Below are positions 1 through 8,133 of a stretch of 27,810 nt of DNA, in pieces. Origin of the DNA: PALSA-1355 sp041499515 (GTDB taxonomy: Bacteria > Planctomycetota > Planctomycetia > Pirellulales > PALSA-1355). The translations under genes and the position numbers were made by a program. The stretch is taken from contig JBGQKM010000037.1 in NCBI GenBank assembly GCA_041499515.1, forward strand, positions 1-27,810, read 5' to 3'. The stretch's first letter is position 1. Each line of letters opens with the position of its first letter. The notes under the pieces are model-generated. The model saw only the letters and a program-made list of their open reading frames with translations, was not told the DNA's origin and did no database searches.

Positions 1-27
1 CGTGATCCACAGCAGGCTCGACGTCAT
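1..27 (-). CDS. Start of next hydrogenase-4/complex-I-like subunit gene (probably HyfF-like), partial
   Basis: Only nine codons are visible (MTSSLLWIT), beginning with an ATG at 27 that lies 3 bases after the stop codon of the HyfE-like gene. The reading frame stays open to the window edge. In Hyf and Hyc-type operons the gene after hyfE is usually hyfF, an antiporter-like (NuoN/NuoM-like) membrane subunit. A hydrophobic start would fit that, but nine residues cannot identify a family, so the product is inferred from gene order alone. Confidence 0.4.
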
Positions 28-30
28 GCG

Positions 31-687
31 TCAACCCTTCAGGCTCTCGAGATCGGAAATGTCCGTGTCAACGTCGGAACGGACCCGCAGGACCATGACG
101 CCCATGACCAGCGCCCCCAAGACCACGTCCAGGATCACGCCGATTTCGATGATCAGCGGCATGCCCTGGCTGACCGCCATCGCGGTGAAAAAGATGCCGT
201 TCTCCGCGGCGAACAGGCCCACCATCTGGTTCAGCGCTTTTTTCCGAGACGCCATCACGAGGACGCCGAGCAGGGTCAGCGCCAGCCCCACCGGCAGCGC
301 ATTACCCGTGATGGCCTGTCGCACCGGGCCCAGCGAGGCGCTCAACCAGAACGAGAGCACCACGATGGCGGCGGCAAGCGCGAGCGTGACGTTGATGGGA
401 ATCACCGGCTCTATCTCCCGGTGAATGCCGATTCGCTCGATCACCTGGATGAGCAGCCAAGGCAGTAAGATGGCCTTGACGAGGATGGTGATGCCCGCGA
501 TGACCCACAAATCCACGTTTCCCGTGGCGGCGGCCAGGATGGCGCCGGCGATGCTCAGGAACACCGCCTGCGCCGCCACCGCGTAGATGGCGCGGTACAG
601 TTGACCGGAAGCGAGAATGAGCAACATCGTGAAGAGCAGCATCGCCCCCAGGTCGTCGATCAGGTGGCTGGCCAATTCGGCGCTCAT
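31..687 (-). CDS. hyfE: HyfE-like membrane subunit of hydrogenase-4/complex-I-like complex
   Basis: The 218-residue protein is almost entirely hydrophobic with short charged loops, as in HyfE, a membrane-arm subunit of group-4 hydrogenases related in part to NuoK. A late segment with the order NQMVGLFAAENGIFF matches the Gln/Glu-Asn-Gly signature of HyfE/NuoK-type proteins; the membrane Glu there is the residue normally linked to proton transfer. The start at 687 overlaps the stop of the preceding HyfC-like gene by four bases (ATGA), which implies translational coupling and rules out the much longer open frame that extends upstream to 1368. The soluble catalytic subunits are not in the window, so whether the complex makes or oxidises hydrogen cannot be judged here. 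Confidence 0.82.
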   Translation of the reverse strand: MSAELASHLIDDLGAMLLFTMLLILASGQLYRAIYAVAAQAVFLSIAGAILAAATGNVDLWVIAGITILVKAILLPWLLIQVIERIGIHREIEPVIPINVTLALAAAIVVLSFWLSASLGPVRQAITGNALPVGLALTLLGVLVMASRKKALNQMVGLFAAENGIFFTAMAVSQGMPLIIEIGVILDVVLGALVMGVMVLRVRSDVDTDISDLESLKG

Positions 688-1634
688 AAAAACCTCAGCG
701 CCAGCGCCAAGAAGGCACACAACAGACCCAGTGCCAAGAACTGGGGCACCCGGAAGAAGCGCAGCTTGGCATACGAAGATTCGACCACGCCCAGGAAGGT
801 CGCCAGCGCGAGCACCTTGACCGTGAACGCCGCCAGGGCCAGCCAAAGCTCCGAGACCGAAGGGCCCCGGGCCAGGCCCGCCGGGAAGAACAGCGCTATG
901 GCCAGGGTGAGCATGATGAGTTGCTTGGTGTGCGTCGCCAGAACGATACAGGCCAGGCCGGGCCCCGAGTGCTCCAGGAGCATGCCCTCGTGGAGCATGG
1001 TGAGCTCGAGGTGGGTATCCGGGTTGTCCACCGGAATTCGCCCTGTTTCGGCCGGAAGCAGGACGAGCAGCCCGAGCAACGCGAGCAAGTCGGGGGCCTG
1101 CCACGAGAGTGCGGCAAGCGTCTCGCGCCGCGTGGCAAGCTCGCCCAGGTCGGTAGTGCCACCCACCACCGCGACCGAGAAGACCACGATCATCAAGGCC
1201 GGTTCGACCAGCAGGCCGACCGTCATCTCGCGCGAGGCGCCCATTCCGCCAAATGCGCCCCCGGCGTCGAGCGCCCCGATTGCCAGCAGGAATCGCGCCA
1301 ACGCCAACAGCGCCAGGAGCAGGATCGCGTCTCCCAGAGGCAGTAGCCTCGGGTCCGCCGGCGCCCACAGCACGGGCAACATCGTGGCGGCGGTCACGGT
1401 GGCACCGAGCACCAACACCGGGATCGCGCGAAAGAACGGGCTGGCGGTGTCGCTCTGCACCGTCCCCTTGCGCAGCAGCTTCAGCAAATCGCGGTATGGC
1501 TGCAACAGTCCCGCCCCCTCACGACACTGCAAGCGCGCCTTCAGCTTCTGGATGAAACCGGTCACTAGCGGCCCGAGAAGCACCAACAGCGCCGCCTGGG
1601 CAAGTGTTCTACCGATAGGCAAGAATTCCTGCAT
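684..1634 (-). CDS. hyfC: HyfC/NuoH-like membrane subunit (respiratory-chain NADH dehydrogenase subunit 1 family)
   Basis: The 316-residue integral membrane protein belongs to the NuoH/HyfC/HycD family, which links the hydrophilic catalytic arm to the ion-pumping membrane arm. Visible family signatures are LQPYRDLLKLLRK at about residues 44-56 and ETGRIPVDNPDTHLEL at 196-211, followed by MLHEGMLLEHSG; these form the conserved acidic loops at the quinone/electron-transfer junction. The order and wording of the second motif (PVDNPDTHLELTM.HE) are those of the hydrogenase-4/formate hydrogenlyase subfamily rather than of true NuoH. The gene starts 3 bases after the stop of the HyfB-like gene and overlaps the HyfE-like gene by four bases, so the three are one transcription unit. 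Confidence 0.88.
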   Translation of the reverse strand: MQEFLPIGRTLAQAALLVLLGPLVTGFIQKLKARLQCREGAGLLQPYRDLLKLLRKGTVQSDTASPFFRAIPVLVLGATVTAATMLPVLWAPADPRLLPLGDAILLLALLALARFLLAIGALDAGGAFGGMGASREMTVGLLVEPALMIVVFSVAVVGGTTDLGELATRRETLAALSWQAPDLLALLGLLVLLPAETGRIPVDNPDTHLELTMLHEGMLLEHSGPGLACIVLATHTKQLIMLTLAIALFFPAGLARGPSVSELWLALAAFTVKVLALATFLGVVESSYAKLRFFRVPQFLALGLLCAFLALALRFL

Positions 1635-1637
1635 GGC

Positions 1638-3674
1638 TTACCCCTTCCCGAACAACAGCAGCACGGCCACCAGCGTCCCCAGCACGAAGCCAATGTAGCC
1701 GTGGATTCGCCCAGTGCTGTAGGCGCGGATGGCGTGCGCGCCGGCAGTCACCTCGCGTTTGAGCGTCTGATAGAACATCATCTCGGCGAGATCGACCACC
1801 TCGCCGAAGTAGCCGATCCGCGTGAGCACATAAGGCGACGTGTCGGCCTCTTTGGTGATCGCGCGACGCGGGCGGTAGATCGCCGCGAAAATGAGACGGA
1901 GCGGCTTGGCGAACGCGGTCGCCGTGTAGTCGAAGCGGCTGCTGGGGGTCATTCCGCAAGTCCAAGTCGGCGCGAGCCGAAGAGGTATCGCGCGCGGCCA
2001 GCTACGCACCACCCAGGCCGCCGCGGCGAGCAGGGCGAATAGGGCCGCCGCCGCACTGACCGAGATCGAGGTCGCCTCAAGGCTGTGCGGGGCGACGCCG
2101 ACCGAGAGGACGAGTGGCCCGCGCGCGGTAACCACGGCGCTGGCGCCCATGCCCCCCAGAAGCTCGGCAGTCGGCCGGTCAAGCAAGCGCATCGCGTAGC
2201 CGGGCGCCAGCCCAAGCCCGACACAGGCCCCGGCGAGCAGGAGCATACCCGCGATCATCGGCGCCGCCGACTCGGTGGCCTGCGCGGCGTGAGTCGACCG
2301 CGGCCGGCCGAGGAAGGTGACGCCGAAGGCCTTGGCAAAACAGGTCGCGGCCAGGCCGCCCGTCAATGCCAGCATCGAAGCTGCGACGCCCGCGAGCAAT
2401 CCGGTGGCGCCGCCGAAACTGGCGCCGCCCAAGACCAGCGCCTGGAAGGTCATCCACTCGCTCACGAACCCATTCAAAGGCGGCAGCCCCGAAATGGCCA
2501 CCGCTCCGAGCAGAAACAGCCAGGCCGTCCACGGCATGCGCCGGGCGAGCCCGCCGAGCTCTTCCATGTTGCGAACGTGGGTGCGGTTGATCACGCTGCC
2601 AGCGGCCAGAAACAACAGCCCCTTGAATGCCGCGTGGTTGAGGGTGTGCAAGAGCGACGCCGCAAGGGCCAGCGTTGCCAACGGCTCGCCCGCGCGGCCG
2701 TTGCACAGCAGCATCGCGAGCCCCGCGCCGATGAGAATGATGCCCACGTTCTCGACGCTGTGGTATGCGAGCAGGCGCTTAAGGTCGTGTTGCTGCAGGG
2801 CGAGCAGCACGCCGATGACGGCCGAAACGGAGCCCAGGATGAGCACCGTCCGGCCCCACGACGCGGGCAGCGGGCCGTCAGCGGGAGCCAGCAGGTCGAA
2901 ACTGAAACGGAAGAGGCCGTACAGCGCGACCTTGAGCATCACGCCCGACATCAGCGCTGAGACGTGGCTGGGTGCCGCTGGGTGTGCCTTCGGCAGCCAG
3001 ACGTGTAGTGGCACCACCCCCGCCTTGGCGCCGAATCCGGCCAGGGCGAGCATGAACAGCGTGGTGCGCGTCGAGCCGTCCAGGCCGCGCGCCGCAGTCC
3101 GCAGCGCGGCGAAGTCGAACGCCTGCGCGCGATCAACCAGGGTGAAAAAAACCACGATGAGCGCCGCAGTGCCCGCGTGCGCCATCACCAGGTACAGCAG
3201 ACCGGCTCGCGCGTTCTCCTCGCTCTCGGTGTCGCTCACCACGAGGACGTAGCTCGCCAGCGTCATGCCCTCCCAGGCCAGGAGGAAGGTGAGGGCGTCG
3301 CCCGCGCAGCAGACCAGCGCCATGCAGCCGACAAACACGTTGAGGGCGAGCACTTGGACGAAAGGGGCCTTGGCGTGCGCGCCGAGGTACCTAGGCCCGT
3401 AGATCGCGGCGGCGGCCGCGACCAGCGAGACGACCAGCAGGAAGAAGGCCGAGAGGCCGTCCACCGAAAGGGACATTTCTGCGAACGGGAACATTTGCGG
3501 CAGCGCGACGTGCAGCGGCGGGGCAGACCCGCTCAGGAGCACCCCCAGCGCGACGATCGCTCCCGCCACGGCTCCGGCCAGCGTGAGCAGATGTCCGAGC
3601 CACAAGACGATAGGGGAAACAAAGGGCATTTCGCGGTGGGGAGCACACGTAGCTTTCTCTGTCGTCGATGTCAT
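1638..3674 (-). CDS. hyfB: HyfB-like (NuoL/MrpA-type) proton-translocating membrane subunit
   Basis: The 678-residue multi-pass protein is of the antiporter-like family (NuoL/NuoM/MrpA/HyfB). The pump residues of the family are in place: Glu135 in LLAWEGM (TM5), Lys217 in GFGAKAG and Lys248 in GVMLKVALY, around the signature HVWLPKAHPAAPSHVSALMSG (about 224-244). The length and the hydrophilic loop between the last helices resemble hydrogenase-4 component B. It is the first visible gene of the operon. The start is uncertain: the ATG at 3674 gives a polar leader of 15 residues and has no Shine-Dalgarno site, while Met16 (at 3629) would begin directly at the first membrane helix. The 252 bases upstream, to the DUF1501 gene, should hold the operon promoter, but I see no convincing -35/-10 pair there. 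Confidence 0.88.
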   Translation of the reverse strand: MTSTTEKATCAPHREMPFVSPIVLWLGHLLTLAGAVAGAIVALGVLLSGSAPPLHVALPQMFPFAEMSLSVDGLSAFFLLVVSLVAAAAAIYGPRYLGAHAKAPFVQVLALNVFVGCMALVCCAGDALTFLLAWEGMTLASYVLVVSDTESEENARAGLLYLVMAHAGTAALIVVFFTLVDRAQAFDFAALRTAARGLDGSTRTTLFMLALAGFGAKAGVVPLHVWLPKAHPAAPSHVSALMSGVMLKVALYGLFRFSFDLLAPADGPLPASWGRTVLILGSVSAVIGVLLALQQHDLKRLLAYHSVENVGIILIGAGLAMLLCNGRAGEPLATLALAASLLHTLNHAAFKGLLFLAAGSVINRTHVRNMEELGGLARRMPWTAWLFLLGAVAISGLPPLNGFVSEWMTFQALVLGGASFGGATGLLAGVAASMLALTGGLAATCFAKAFGVTFLGRPRSTHAAQATESAAPMIAGMLLLAGACVGLGLAPGYAMRLLDRPTAELLGGMGASAVVTARGPLVLSVGVAPHSLEATSISVSAAAALFALLAAAAWVVRSWPRAIPLRLAPTWTCGMTPSSRFDYTATAFAKPLRLIFAAIYRPRRAITKEADTSPYVLTRIGYFGEVVDLAEMMFYQTLKREVTAGAHAIRAYSTGRIHGYIGFVLGTLVAVLLLFGKG

Positions 3675-3926
3675 GAAAGCCAGTGGTGTCTCAAACTCAG
3701 TTGACTTTCGGGTGATGTCTCAGTGCGAGACGCTCGCGCGGCGTCTCCGGTGCGCTGCATGATATGCGGTGCCGGCGGCTGCGCCAACAAGGACGGGGGA
3801 TGATGGCCCGTCACGTAGCGAAAGCGTGCCTCGACCGCGAGCAGCGCTGCGCATGGTTCGCGATGGGAGGGTGACCGCTCCACAAATCGTTCGACTGACG
3901 AAGCGACATGCCGGTAACCGCGTATG

Positions 3927-5354
3927 CTATCCGAACAGACCGAGGATCGGCTGACCCGAGCTGATGGGACGGGTGAAGCCGTCCTTGCCCAGACGGAGAT
4001 CGAGTGGGACGCCCAGGGCGTGGTAGATCGTGGCGCCAAGGTCCTGGGGGCGCACCGGCTTGTCTTTCACGTACGCCCCGATCCTGTCGGATTCGCCATA
4101 GACCATTCCGCCGCGAATCCCGCCGCCGGCCAGGATGGCCGAATAGCAGGAGGGCCAATGCTGGCGCCCGGGATTGGCGCCGCGCGCATTGATACGCGGG
4201 GTGCGGCCAAATTCTCCGACGACCACGACCAGAGTGCTCTCAAGCAAGCCGCGCTCTCGGAGATCGACAAGCAACGCGGAAAGTGCCTCGTCGAGTCGCG
4301 GCAAGCAAAAGCCCATTCCGTACGAACCCGTGCCAAAGGCGTTGCCCATCCCCATTTCGCCGCCGTGCATGTCCCAGCTCGAACTGGGAGGGCCGCCCCC
4401 AGTTTCGCCCGGCGCCGGGCCCGTCCAGCCATTGACCGTGACGAACCCCACCCCCGCCTCGACAAGCCGCCGCGCCAAAAGCAGGTTCTGTCCCAGGGCA
4501 TGCATGCCGTAGCGCTCGCGCACGGCCGCCGGCTCGCGGTTCAACTCGAACGGCTGGCGTGCGCCGGGTCCGCTGGCCAACTCGAACGCCCGGCCACGCA
4601 AATCCTGCCACTCTTTCACGGCTCGATTGTCCGCGCTCGGGCTCTCGACAGGATTCAGACCCTCGAGCAACTCTCGTCGCTTCTGCATCCGCTCGGGCGG
4701 CACGGAGGGAAGCAACTCGTCGGGTGCTCTGAAACCCGGCATCGCGGGATGATTGCTGGCCGAGCCGACGAACAGTGGGCTGTGGCTAATGCCCAGGTGG
4801 CCTCCGGTGCCAATATTCGGGGCGCAGAAGACCGGATCGCCGACGCACTTGATCAGCCAGACGTACGAAGCGAAGCTGTGCTGGCTGGGTCGAACTTTCG
4901 CCAGGATCGAACCGATGTAGGGAGAGTCGGGCGGCGCATCGGCCTGGCCGCTTAAGCAGTGGTGCATGGCGTCGAAATGATTACTGATGTTCCCGACGTG
5001 CGTCATCGACCGGATCAGGCTGAAATGTTGGGTCAGGCCGGCCATGCGCGGATGAAGCTCGGAGATGCGCATGCCTGGCACCGTCGTGGCAATGGGCTGG
5101 TAGGGGCCGCGAATCTCGGCCGGCGCCGCGGGCTTCAAATCCCATGTATCGAGGTGGCTGGGCCCGCCGCACATCAAGATAAAAATGCAAGACTTCTCGG
5201 CGGCACCGCCGCCCAGTCCTCGGTTGCCATTGACGGCTGCTGCAACCGTCCCCGGAAAGCCCAGGCTCAAGGCGCCGAAGCCTCCGGCTTGCAGCAGTCG
5301 GCGGCGAGAAATCAGCGTGGAATGTTGTCGTTTGTCGCTCGGCGAAAGACTCAT
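3927..5354 (-). CDS. DUF1501 domain protein, Tat-exported
   Basis: The 475-residue protein begins with a twin-arginine leader (SRRRLLQAGGFGALSLG, about residues 16-32) followed by AVAAA-type small residues, so folded export through Tat is predicted. It then shows the DUF1501 hallmarks: CGGPSHLDTWDLKP near residue 62, GEFGRTPRIN and a C-terminal HWPSCYSAILAGGGIRGG. DUF1501 has an alkaline-phosphatase/sulfatase-like fold and is strongly expanded in planctomycetes, but its substrate is unknown. A good Shine-Dalgarno site (GAGAGGA) sits 7 bases before the start. It follows the second DUF1501 gene by only 18 bases, so the two are co-transcribed. Its usual partner, a DUF1549/DUF1553 cytochrome-type protein, is not next to it. 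Confidence 0.9.
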   Translation of the reverse strand: MSLSPSDKRQHSTLISRRRLLQAGGFGALSLGFPGTVAAAVNGNRGLGGGAAEKSCIFILMCGGPSHLDTWDLKPAAPAEIRGPYQPIATTVPGMRISELHPRMAGLTQHFSLIRSMTHVGNISNHFDAMHHCLSGQADAPPDSPYIGSILAKVRPSQHSFASYVWLIKCVGDPVFCAPNIGTGGHLGISHSPLFVGSASNHPAMPGFRAPDELLPSVPPERMQKRRELLEGLNPVESPSADNRAVKEWQDLRGRAFELASGPGARQPFELNREPAAVRERYGMHALGQNLLLARRLVEAGVGFVTVNGWTGPAPGETGGGPPSSSWDMHGGEMGMGNAFGTGSYGMGFCLPRLDEALSALLVDLRERGLLESTLVVVVGEFGRTPRINARGANPGRQHWPSCYSAILAGGGIRGGMVYGESDRIGAYVKDKPVRPQDLGATIYHALGVPLDLRLGKDGFTRPISSGQPILGLFG

Positions 5355-5372
5355 CGCAGCGTCCTCTCTTGG

Positions 5373-6818
5373 TCACACGAACAGCGACCGCAGGGGCTGG
5401 CCGTCGGCGATGCGCCACGGCCGGCCCGTGAGGTCGTGAATCTCGGACGACGGATCGATGCCAAAACGCCAAAAGATGGTGGCCGCCAGATCGGCTGGGC
5501 TCACCGGGTCGCGTGCGGGATACGCGCCGGTTCGATCGCTGGCTCCAAAAACGGCTCCCCCGTGAACGCCGCCGCCGGCCAGCAACACGGTATAGCAATC
5601 GGGCCAGTGGTCGCGGCCGCCGTTCTTGTTGATCGTCGGCGTGCGGCCGAACTCGCCCATCGCCACGACCAACGTCGTGTCGAGCAATCCGCGCGCATCG
5701 AGATCCTCGATCAGCGCCGAGAGTGACTGGTCGGCCAAGGGCAACAAGTGGCGCTTGTGTTGGTCGAAGTTTTGATGGTGGGCGTCCCAGTTCTGTCCCT
5801 GCTGTCGGAAATCGAACACGTTGACAAACGGAACTCCGGCTTCCACCAACCGCCTCGCCAGCAACAGATTCTGCCCGCGCATCTGGCGCGCGAATCCCAT
5901 CTCGGCGCCGTTACCCCCGCCGCCGCCGGAACCGACGGCCACCGGCGCCGGACCGTATCCATAGCGATCGCGGGTTTGTGACGATTCCCGCGACAGATCG
6001 AGGGCTTCGCGGAACGTCTGAGTGCCGAGCAACTGAAACGCCTTGTCGCTGGTGATTTGCCAGCGTCCCATCGGCGAAGACTGCGCAGCGGCCATCGATT
6101 TTTCCTGCAGAGACGTCAGCAAACGACGCCGATCCTGGAACGATTTGGGCGACAGCCCCGCCGGCAGCGCGAGTGCTCCGGCGTTATAGGATCGACTCTC
6201 CACGTCGACGTTGATTTGCAAAGAATCATACGTCGATCCCAGAAATCCGCCTCCCTGACAGGGCACGTTAATGACGTTGTGAAAGACGAAGGGCAGCGCG
6301 GCATGCGGCACGTCGAGCTGCAATTCACGTCGCAAGAAACTCAGCGACGCGCCATACGACGGGAACACTTGTTTGATCGGAGCGAACTCCTCGCGATCTC
6401 CTGTCGGCGGTTGGCGGCCCGTCAGTGCCTCGGTGGATGCTGAATCGTGCAACCGGTTCTGATGATGCATGCTGCGGACAAGCGCCACCTTGTGCATGCA
6501 GCGCGCCATCCTCGGCAGATGTTCGCACACGAACAGGCCAGGCACGGAAGTCGAGATCGGCTTGAATTCGCCACGCACTTCAGCCGGGGCATCCGGCTTC
6601 AGGTCGTAGGTGTCCAAGTGGCTCGGACCGCCGTAATAGAACACGAGCACGCAGGCTTTCAGCGGAGGCAGCCCAGAGGATTCGATGGGTCTCGCCGTCG
6701 CCCGCGCTTGCAGCAACCCGGTCAAGCTCAAGCCGAGCCCACCGACGCCCAGCCTCAGCACTGAGCGTCGCGACAATCCGTCCATCGGACTCGAAGTGTG
6801 GTGCCGTGATCGGGCCAT
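5373..6818 (-). CDS. DUF1501 domain protein, Tat-exported (upstream member of tandem pair)
   Basis: The protein is 481 residues if translation starts at the ATG at 6818. This start is preferred because the twin-arginine leader LSRRSVLRLGVGGLGLS then lies at about residues 15-31; the open frame reaches up to 6980, but the extra 54 residues are arginine-rich and unlike a leader. Met12 (6785) is another possible start. DUF1501 marks are YYGGPSHLDTYDLKP, GEFGRTPTINKNGGRDHWPD and LLAGGGVHGG. A Gly/Ala-rich stretch (GSGGGGGNGAEMG) replaces the loop seen in the neighbour. No strong ribosome binding site precedes it. It is clearly homologous to the next gene but too divergent to be a recent duplicate. 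A role in the cell envelope is inferred from export only. Confidence 0.88.
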   Translation of the reverse strand: MARSRHHTSSPMDGLSRRSVLRLGVGGLGLSLTGLLQARATARPIESSGLPPLKACVLVFYYGGPSHLDTYDLKPDAPAEVRGEFKPISTSVPGLFVCEHLPRMARCMHKVALVRSMHHQNRLHDSASTEALTGRQPPTGDREEFAPIKQVFPSYGASLSFLRRELQLDVPHAALPFVFHNVINVPCQGGGFLGSTYDSLQINVDVESRSYNAGALALPAGLSPKSFQDRRRLLTSLQEKSMAAAQSSPMGRWQITSDKAFQLLGTQTFREALDLSRESSQTRDRYGYGPAPVAVGSGGGGGNGAEMGFARQMRGQNLLLARRLVEAGVPFVNVFDFRQQGQNWDAHHQNFDQHKRHLLPLADQSLSALIEDLDARGLLDTTLVVAMGEFGRTPTINKNGGRDHWPDCYTVLLAGGGVHGGAVFGASDRTGAYPARDPVSPADLAATIFWRFGIDPSSEIHDLTGRPWRIADGQPLRSLFV

Positions 6819-6923
6819 TTTGTCGTTACCCGTCGAACCCTGTGCGCCGCTGGCGGGACGGTGCGCGTTGTCGAGTGTGCCGGCATGCCGACGCAGCGAC
6901 GCGCCCATCCGAACCCGCCGACC

Positions 6924-6957
6924 ATTGTAGCAAGCTGACCCGCCCGCCGCGATTCTA
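6924..6957 (-). promoter_or_regulatory. Candidate -10 elements upstream of the DUF1501 pair
   Basis: Reading the minus strand, TAGAAT (6957-6952) and TACAAT (6929-6924) resemble sigma-70 -10 boxes and lie 134 and 106 bases before the start at 6818. Neither has a recognisable -35 at the right distance, so they are only candidates. Confidence 0.25.
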
Positions 6958-7020
6958 CCGGACGGTGTCGCCCAACGCATGACCGTTCCGGGACGTGTTC
7001 GCGGTGCTGAAATCGGGTCG

Positions 7021-7119
7021 AGCCTGTTGAAAAACGGCCGTTTTGCCTTCGGCGTGCTGCACGGATCCCGGCGATAGCGGGGTCACGATTTGGTGAAATC
7101 GGACTCTTTCAACAGACCC
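7021..7119. repeat. 99-bp MITE-like element with terminal inverted repeats
   Basis: CTGTTGAAA (7024-7032) and its exact reverse complement TTTCAACAG (7107-7115) bracket about 74 bases without coding capacity. Just inside the left end is the perfect 14-base palindrome AAAACGGCCGTTTT (7031-7044). Ends of the form CTGTTGAAA(AA) are common at insertion-sequence termini, so a non-autonomous transposon remnant is the likeliest reading. No clear target-site duplication is seen. The element fills most of the 6819-7139 gap between the DUF1501 pair and the small gene upstream, and could also act as a terminator hairpin. Confidence 0.45.
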
Positions 7120-7139
7120 GTTCGTTTCTCGACGAACTC

Positions 7140-7406
7140 CTAACGCTCTTTGCGTTTGAACTGGGCGTCGTTCTCTTTGAGGAATGCGCGCAGCTCGTCC
7201 GAGAAGTCGAGCAGGCGTTCCCATTGTTCGAGGTAGAGCGTCACCGGCATGCGTTGCAACCCATAGACGCTAAGCGCGCCTTTGGCGCTGACTTTGCAAT
7301 AGAGACTGCCCCGCTTGGGTTGCTCGACCTCGGCTAACAGCTTGGAAGCTTCTTCGACTTTGAGCTCTCCGGCGGCAAGTTTCGCCAGAATTTCTTCTTT
7401 CTTCAT
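7140..7406 (-). CDS. Small SHOCT-like protein, 88 aa
   Basis: The 88-residue protein starts MKKEEILAKLAAGELKVEEA, a short-helix pattern (I..KLA.GE...EEA..LL) typical of SHOCT-like and LiaX/YvlB-type N-terminal oligomerisation domains. The rest is a basic/aromatic tail (VYGLQRMPVTLYLEQWERLLDF) ending in a lysine-rich stretch. It has no signal peptide or membrane segment and should be cytoplasmic. A GGAG lies 12 bases before the start, which is long for a ribosome site. It stands alone between transposon debris on both sides. Its function is unknown; the coherent composition and strong start make it a real gene rather than a chance frame. Confidence 0.72.
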   Translation of the reverse strand: MKKEEILAKLAAGELKVEEASKLLAEVEQPKRGSLYCKVSAKGALSVYGLQRMPVTLYLEQWERLLDFSDELRAFLKENDAQFKRKER

Positions 7407-7441
7407 CGGCTTGGTTGCTCCGCTAATTATGGTTAACCGAC

Positions 7442-7472
7442 ATTATCCCAAATGGAGTAAGCCTGGAACCAA
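7442..7472 (-). promoter_or_regulatory. Weak candidate promoter for the SHOCT-like gene
   Basis: On the minus strand TTGGTT (7472-7467) and GATAAT (7447-7442) are separated by 19 bases and lie about 36 bases before the ATG at 7406. The -10 matches five of six consensus positions; the long spacer makes the call weak. Confidence 0.3.
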
Positions 7473-7685
7473 TACAGACTCGCAATAGCCACGATTGTAA
7501 CAACGGGCTCCCTACCCCGCGTGTGGCCCGCAGTGAATTTTGCTCCGTTTTTTGCCCGACGGCGCCGGCTTCTTGGTTCGCGTGGCGCGAATCATCCTCC
7601 GACGGGCTACTTTGTCGGGATGCGGTACTCATAACGCGCGGGCTTTCCCCCTCACGTCCAGCCTTTTTCGGCCACCACGGCACTC

Positions 7686-7799
7686 CTACGCAGGCATTCG
7701 TCCGACAACTGGCGGCCGCATCGCCAACCGCGCGATGCGGTCGAGGATCGCCGCGAACAGGTTCCGCGTGACAGCGACCTCAGCCAGTTGGAAGGTCAT
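7686..7799 (-). pseudogene. C-terminal remnant of an IS1380-like transposase
   Basis: The last 37 codons of an open minus-strand frame read MTFQLAEVAVTRNLF followed by AAILDRIARL and a short Pro-rich end before a stop. A C-terminus of the form (F/Y)QLAEVAV.R.LFA.IL.RI.RL is what I recall from IS1380-family transposases. Upstream of residue 1 the frame turns into arginine/serine-rich sequence with no transposase character, so only the tail survives. The similarity breaks off at about 7799, exactly where the oppositely oriented IS66-like remnant begins. The family name is from memory and needs a search. Confidence 0.42.
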
Positions 7800-7929
7800 T
7801 GACCCGTTCCGCCACCTGGCGGATGTGCTTCGGCCGCTTCCAACCACTCCGCCCGACCGGCTGACGGGGGAGCTACCCGACCTCTGGTTCGAGATCCACC
7901 CGCCAATGGTCAGAAAACTGGCCGTGTCG
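7795..7929 (+). pseudogene. C-terminal remnant of an IS66-family transposase
   Basis: In the plus-strand frame the segment VIDPFRHLADVLRPLPTTPP then DRLTGELPDLWFEIHP matches the C-terminal element of IS66 transposases (IDPF.YL.DVL.RLP.HP..RL.ELLPD.W...HP), including the final basic residues VRKLAV. Sequence before 7795 in this frame is unrelated. The frame runs on to 8106 without transposase-like content, so the original stop has been lost. No TnpA or TnpB gene and no other part of TnpC is present. It is dead insertion-sequence debris. Confidence 0.55.
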
Positions 7930-8133
7930 TTCGGCGCGGCCGTGCGGCATCTGCCTGGGCGGTACTTTAATCTTTTTGGGGCCCGTTTTGGCAACTTGTC
8001 CAACTCCCTCGGGCGGAAAACGGCAGTAGGGGTTTTGGCGCGGCCGACCGGCATTCCGGCCGACGCTTCCCGCGGCGCAACCGGCGCCCTTGCCCACTGC
8101 GTATAATTTATTCCAGATGCAGATTGAGGACAT

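Noticed and set aside
688..1368. Upstream extension of the HyfE-like frame (the open frame runs from 1368 to 31)
   Set aside because: The extra sequence is Gly/Arg/Pro-rich, lies wholly inside the HyfC-like gene, and the ATGA overlap at 684-687 gives a natural start.
6819..6980. Longer N-terminus of the upstream DUF1501 protein
   Set aside because: It would bury the twin-arginine leader behind 54 arginine-rich residues; the region is better read as promoter and leader.
7540..8106. 188-codon plus-strand frame as an intact gene
   Set aside because: Only about 45 codons in the middle look like a real protein (IS66 tail); the rest has no start signal and no coherent composition.
8102..8107. TATAAT as a promoter -10
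   Set aside because: The hexamer is perfect but no -35-like sequence lies 16-18 bases upstream, and the TTGACT/TAGACT pair nearby is better placed.
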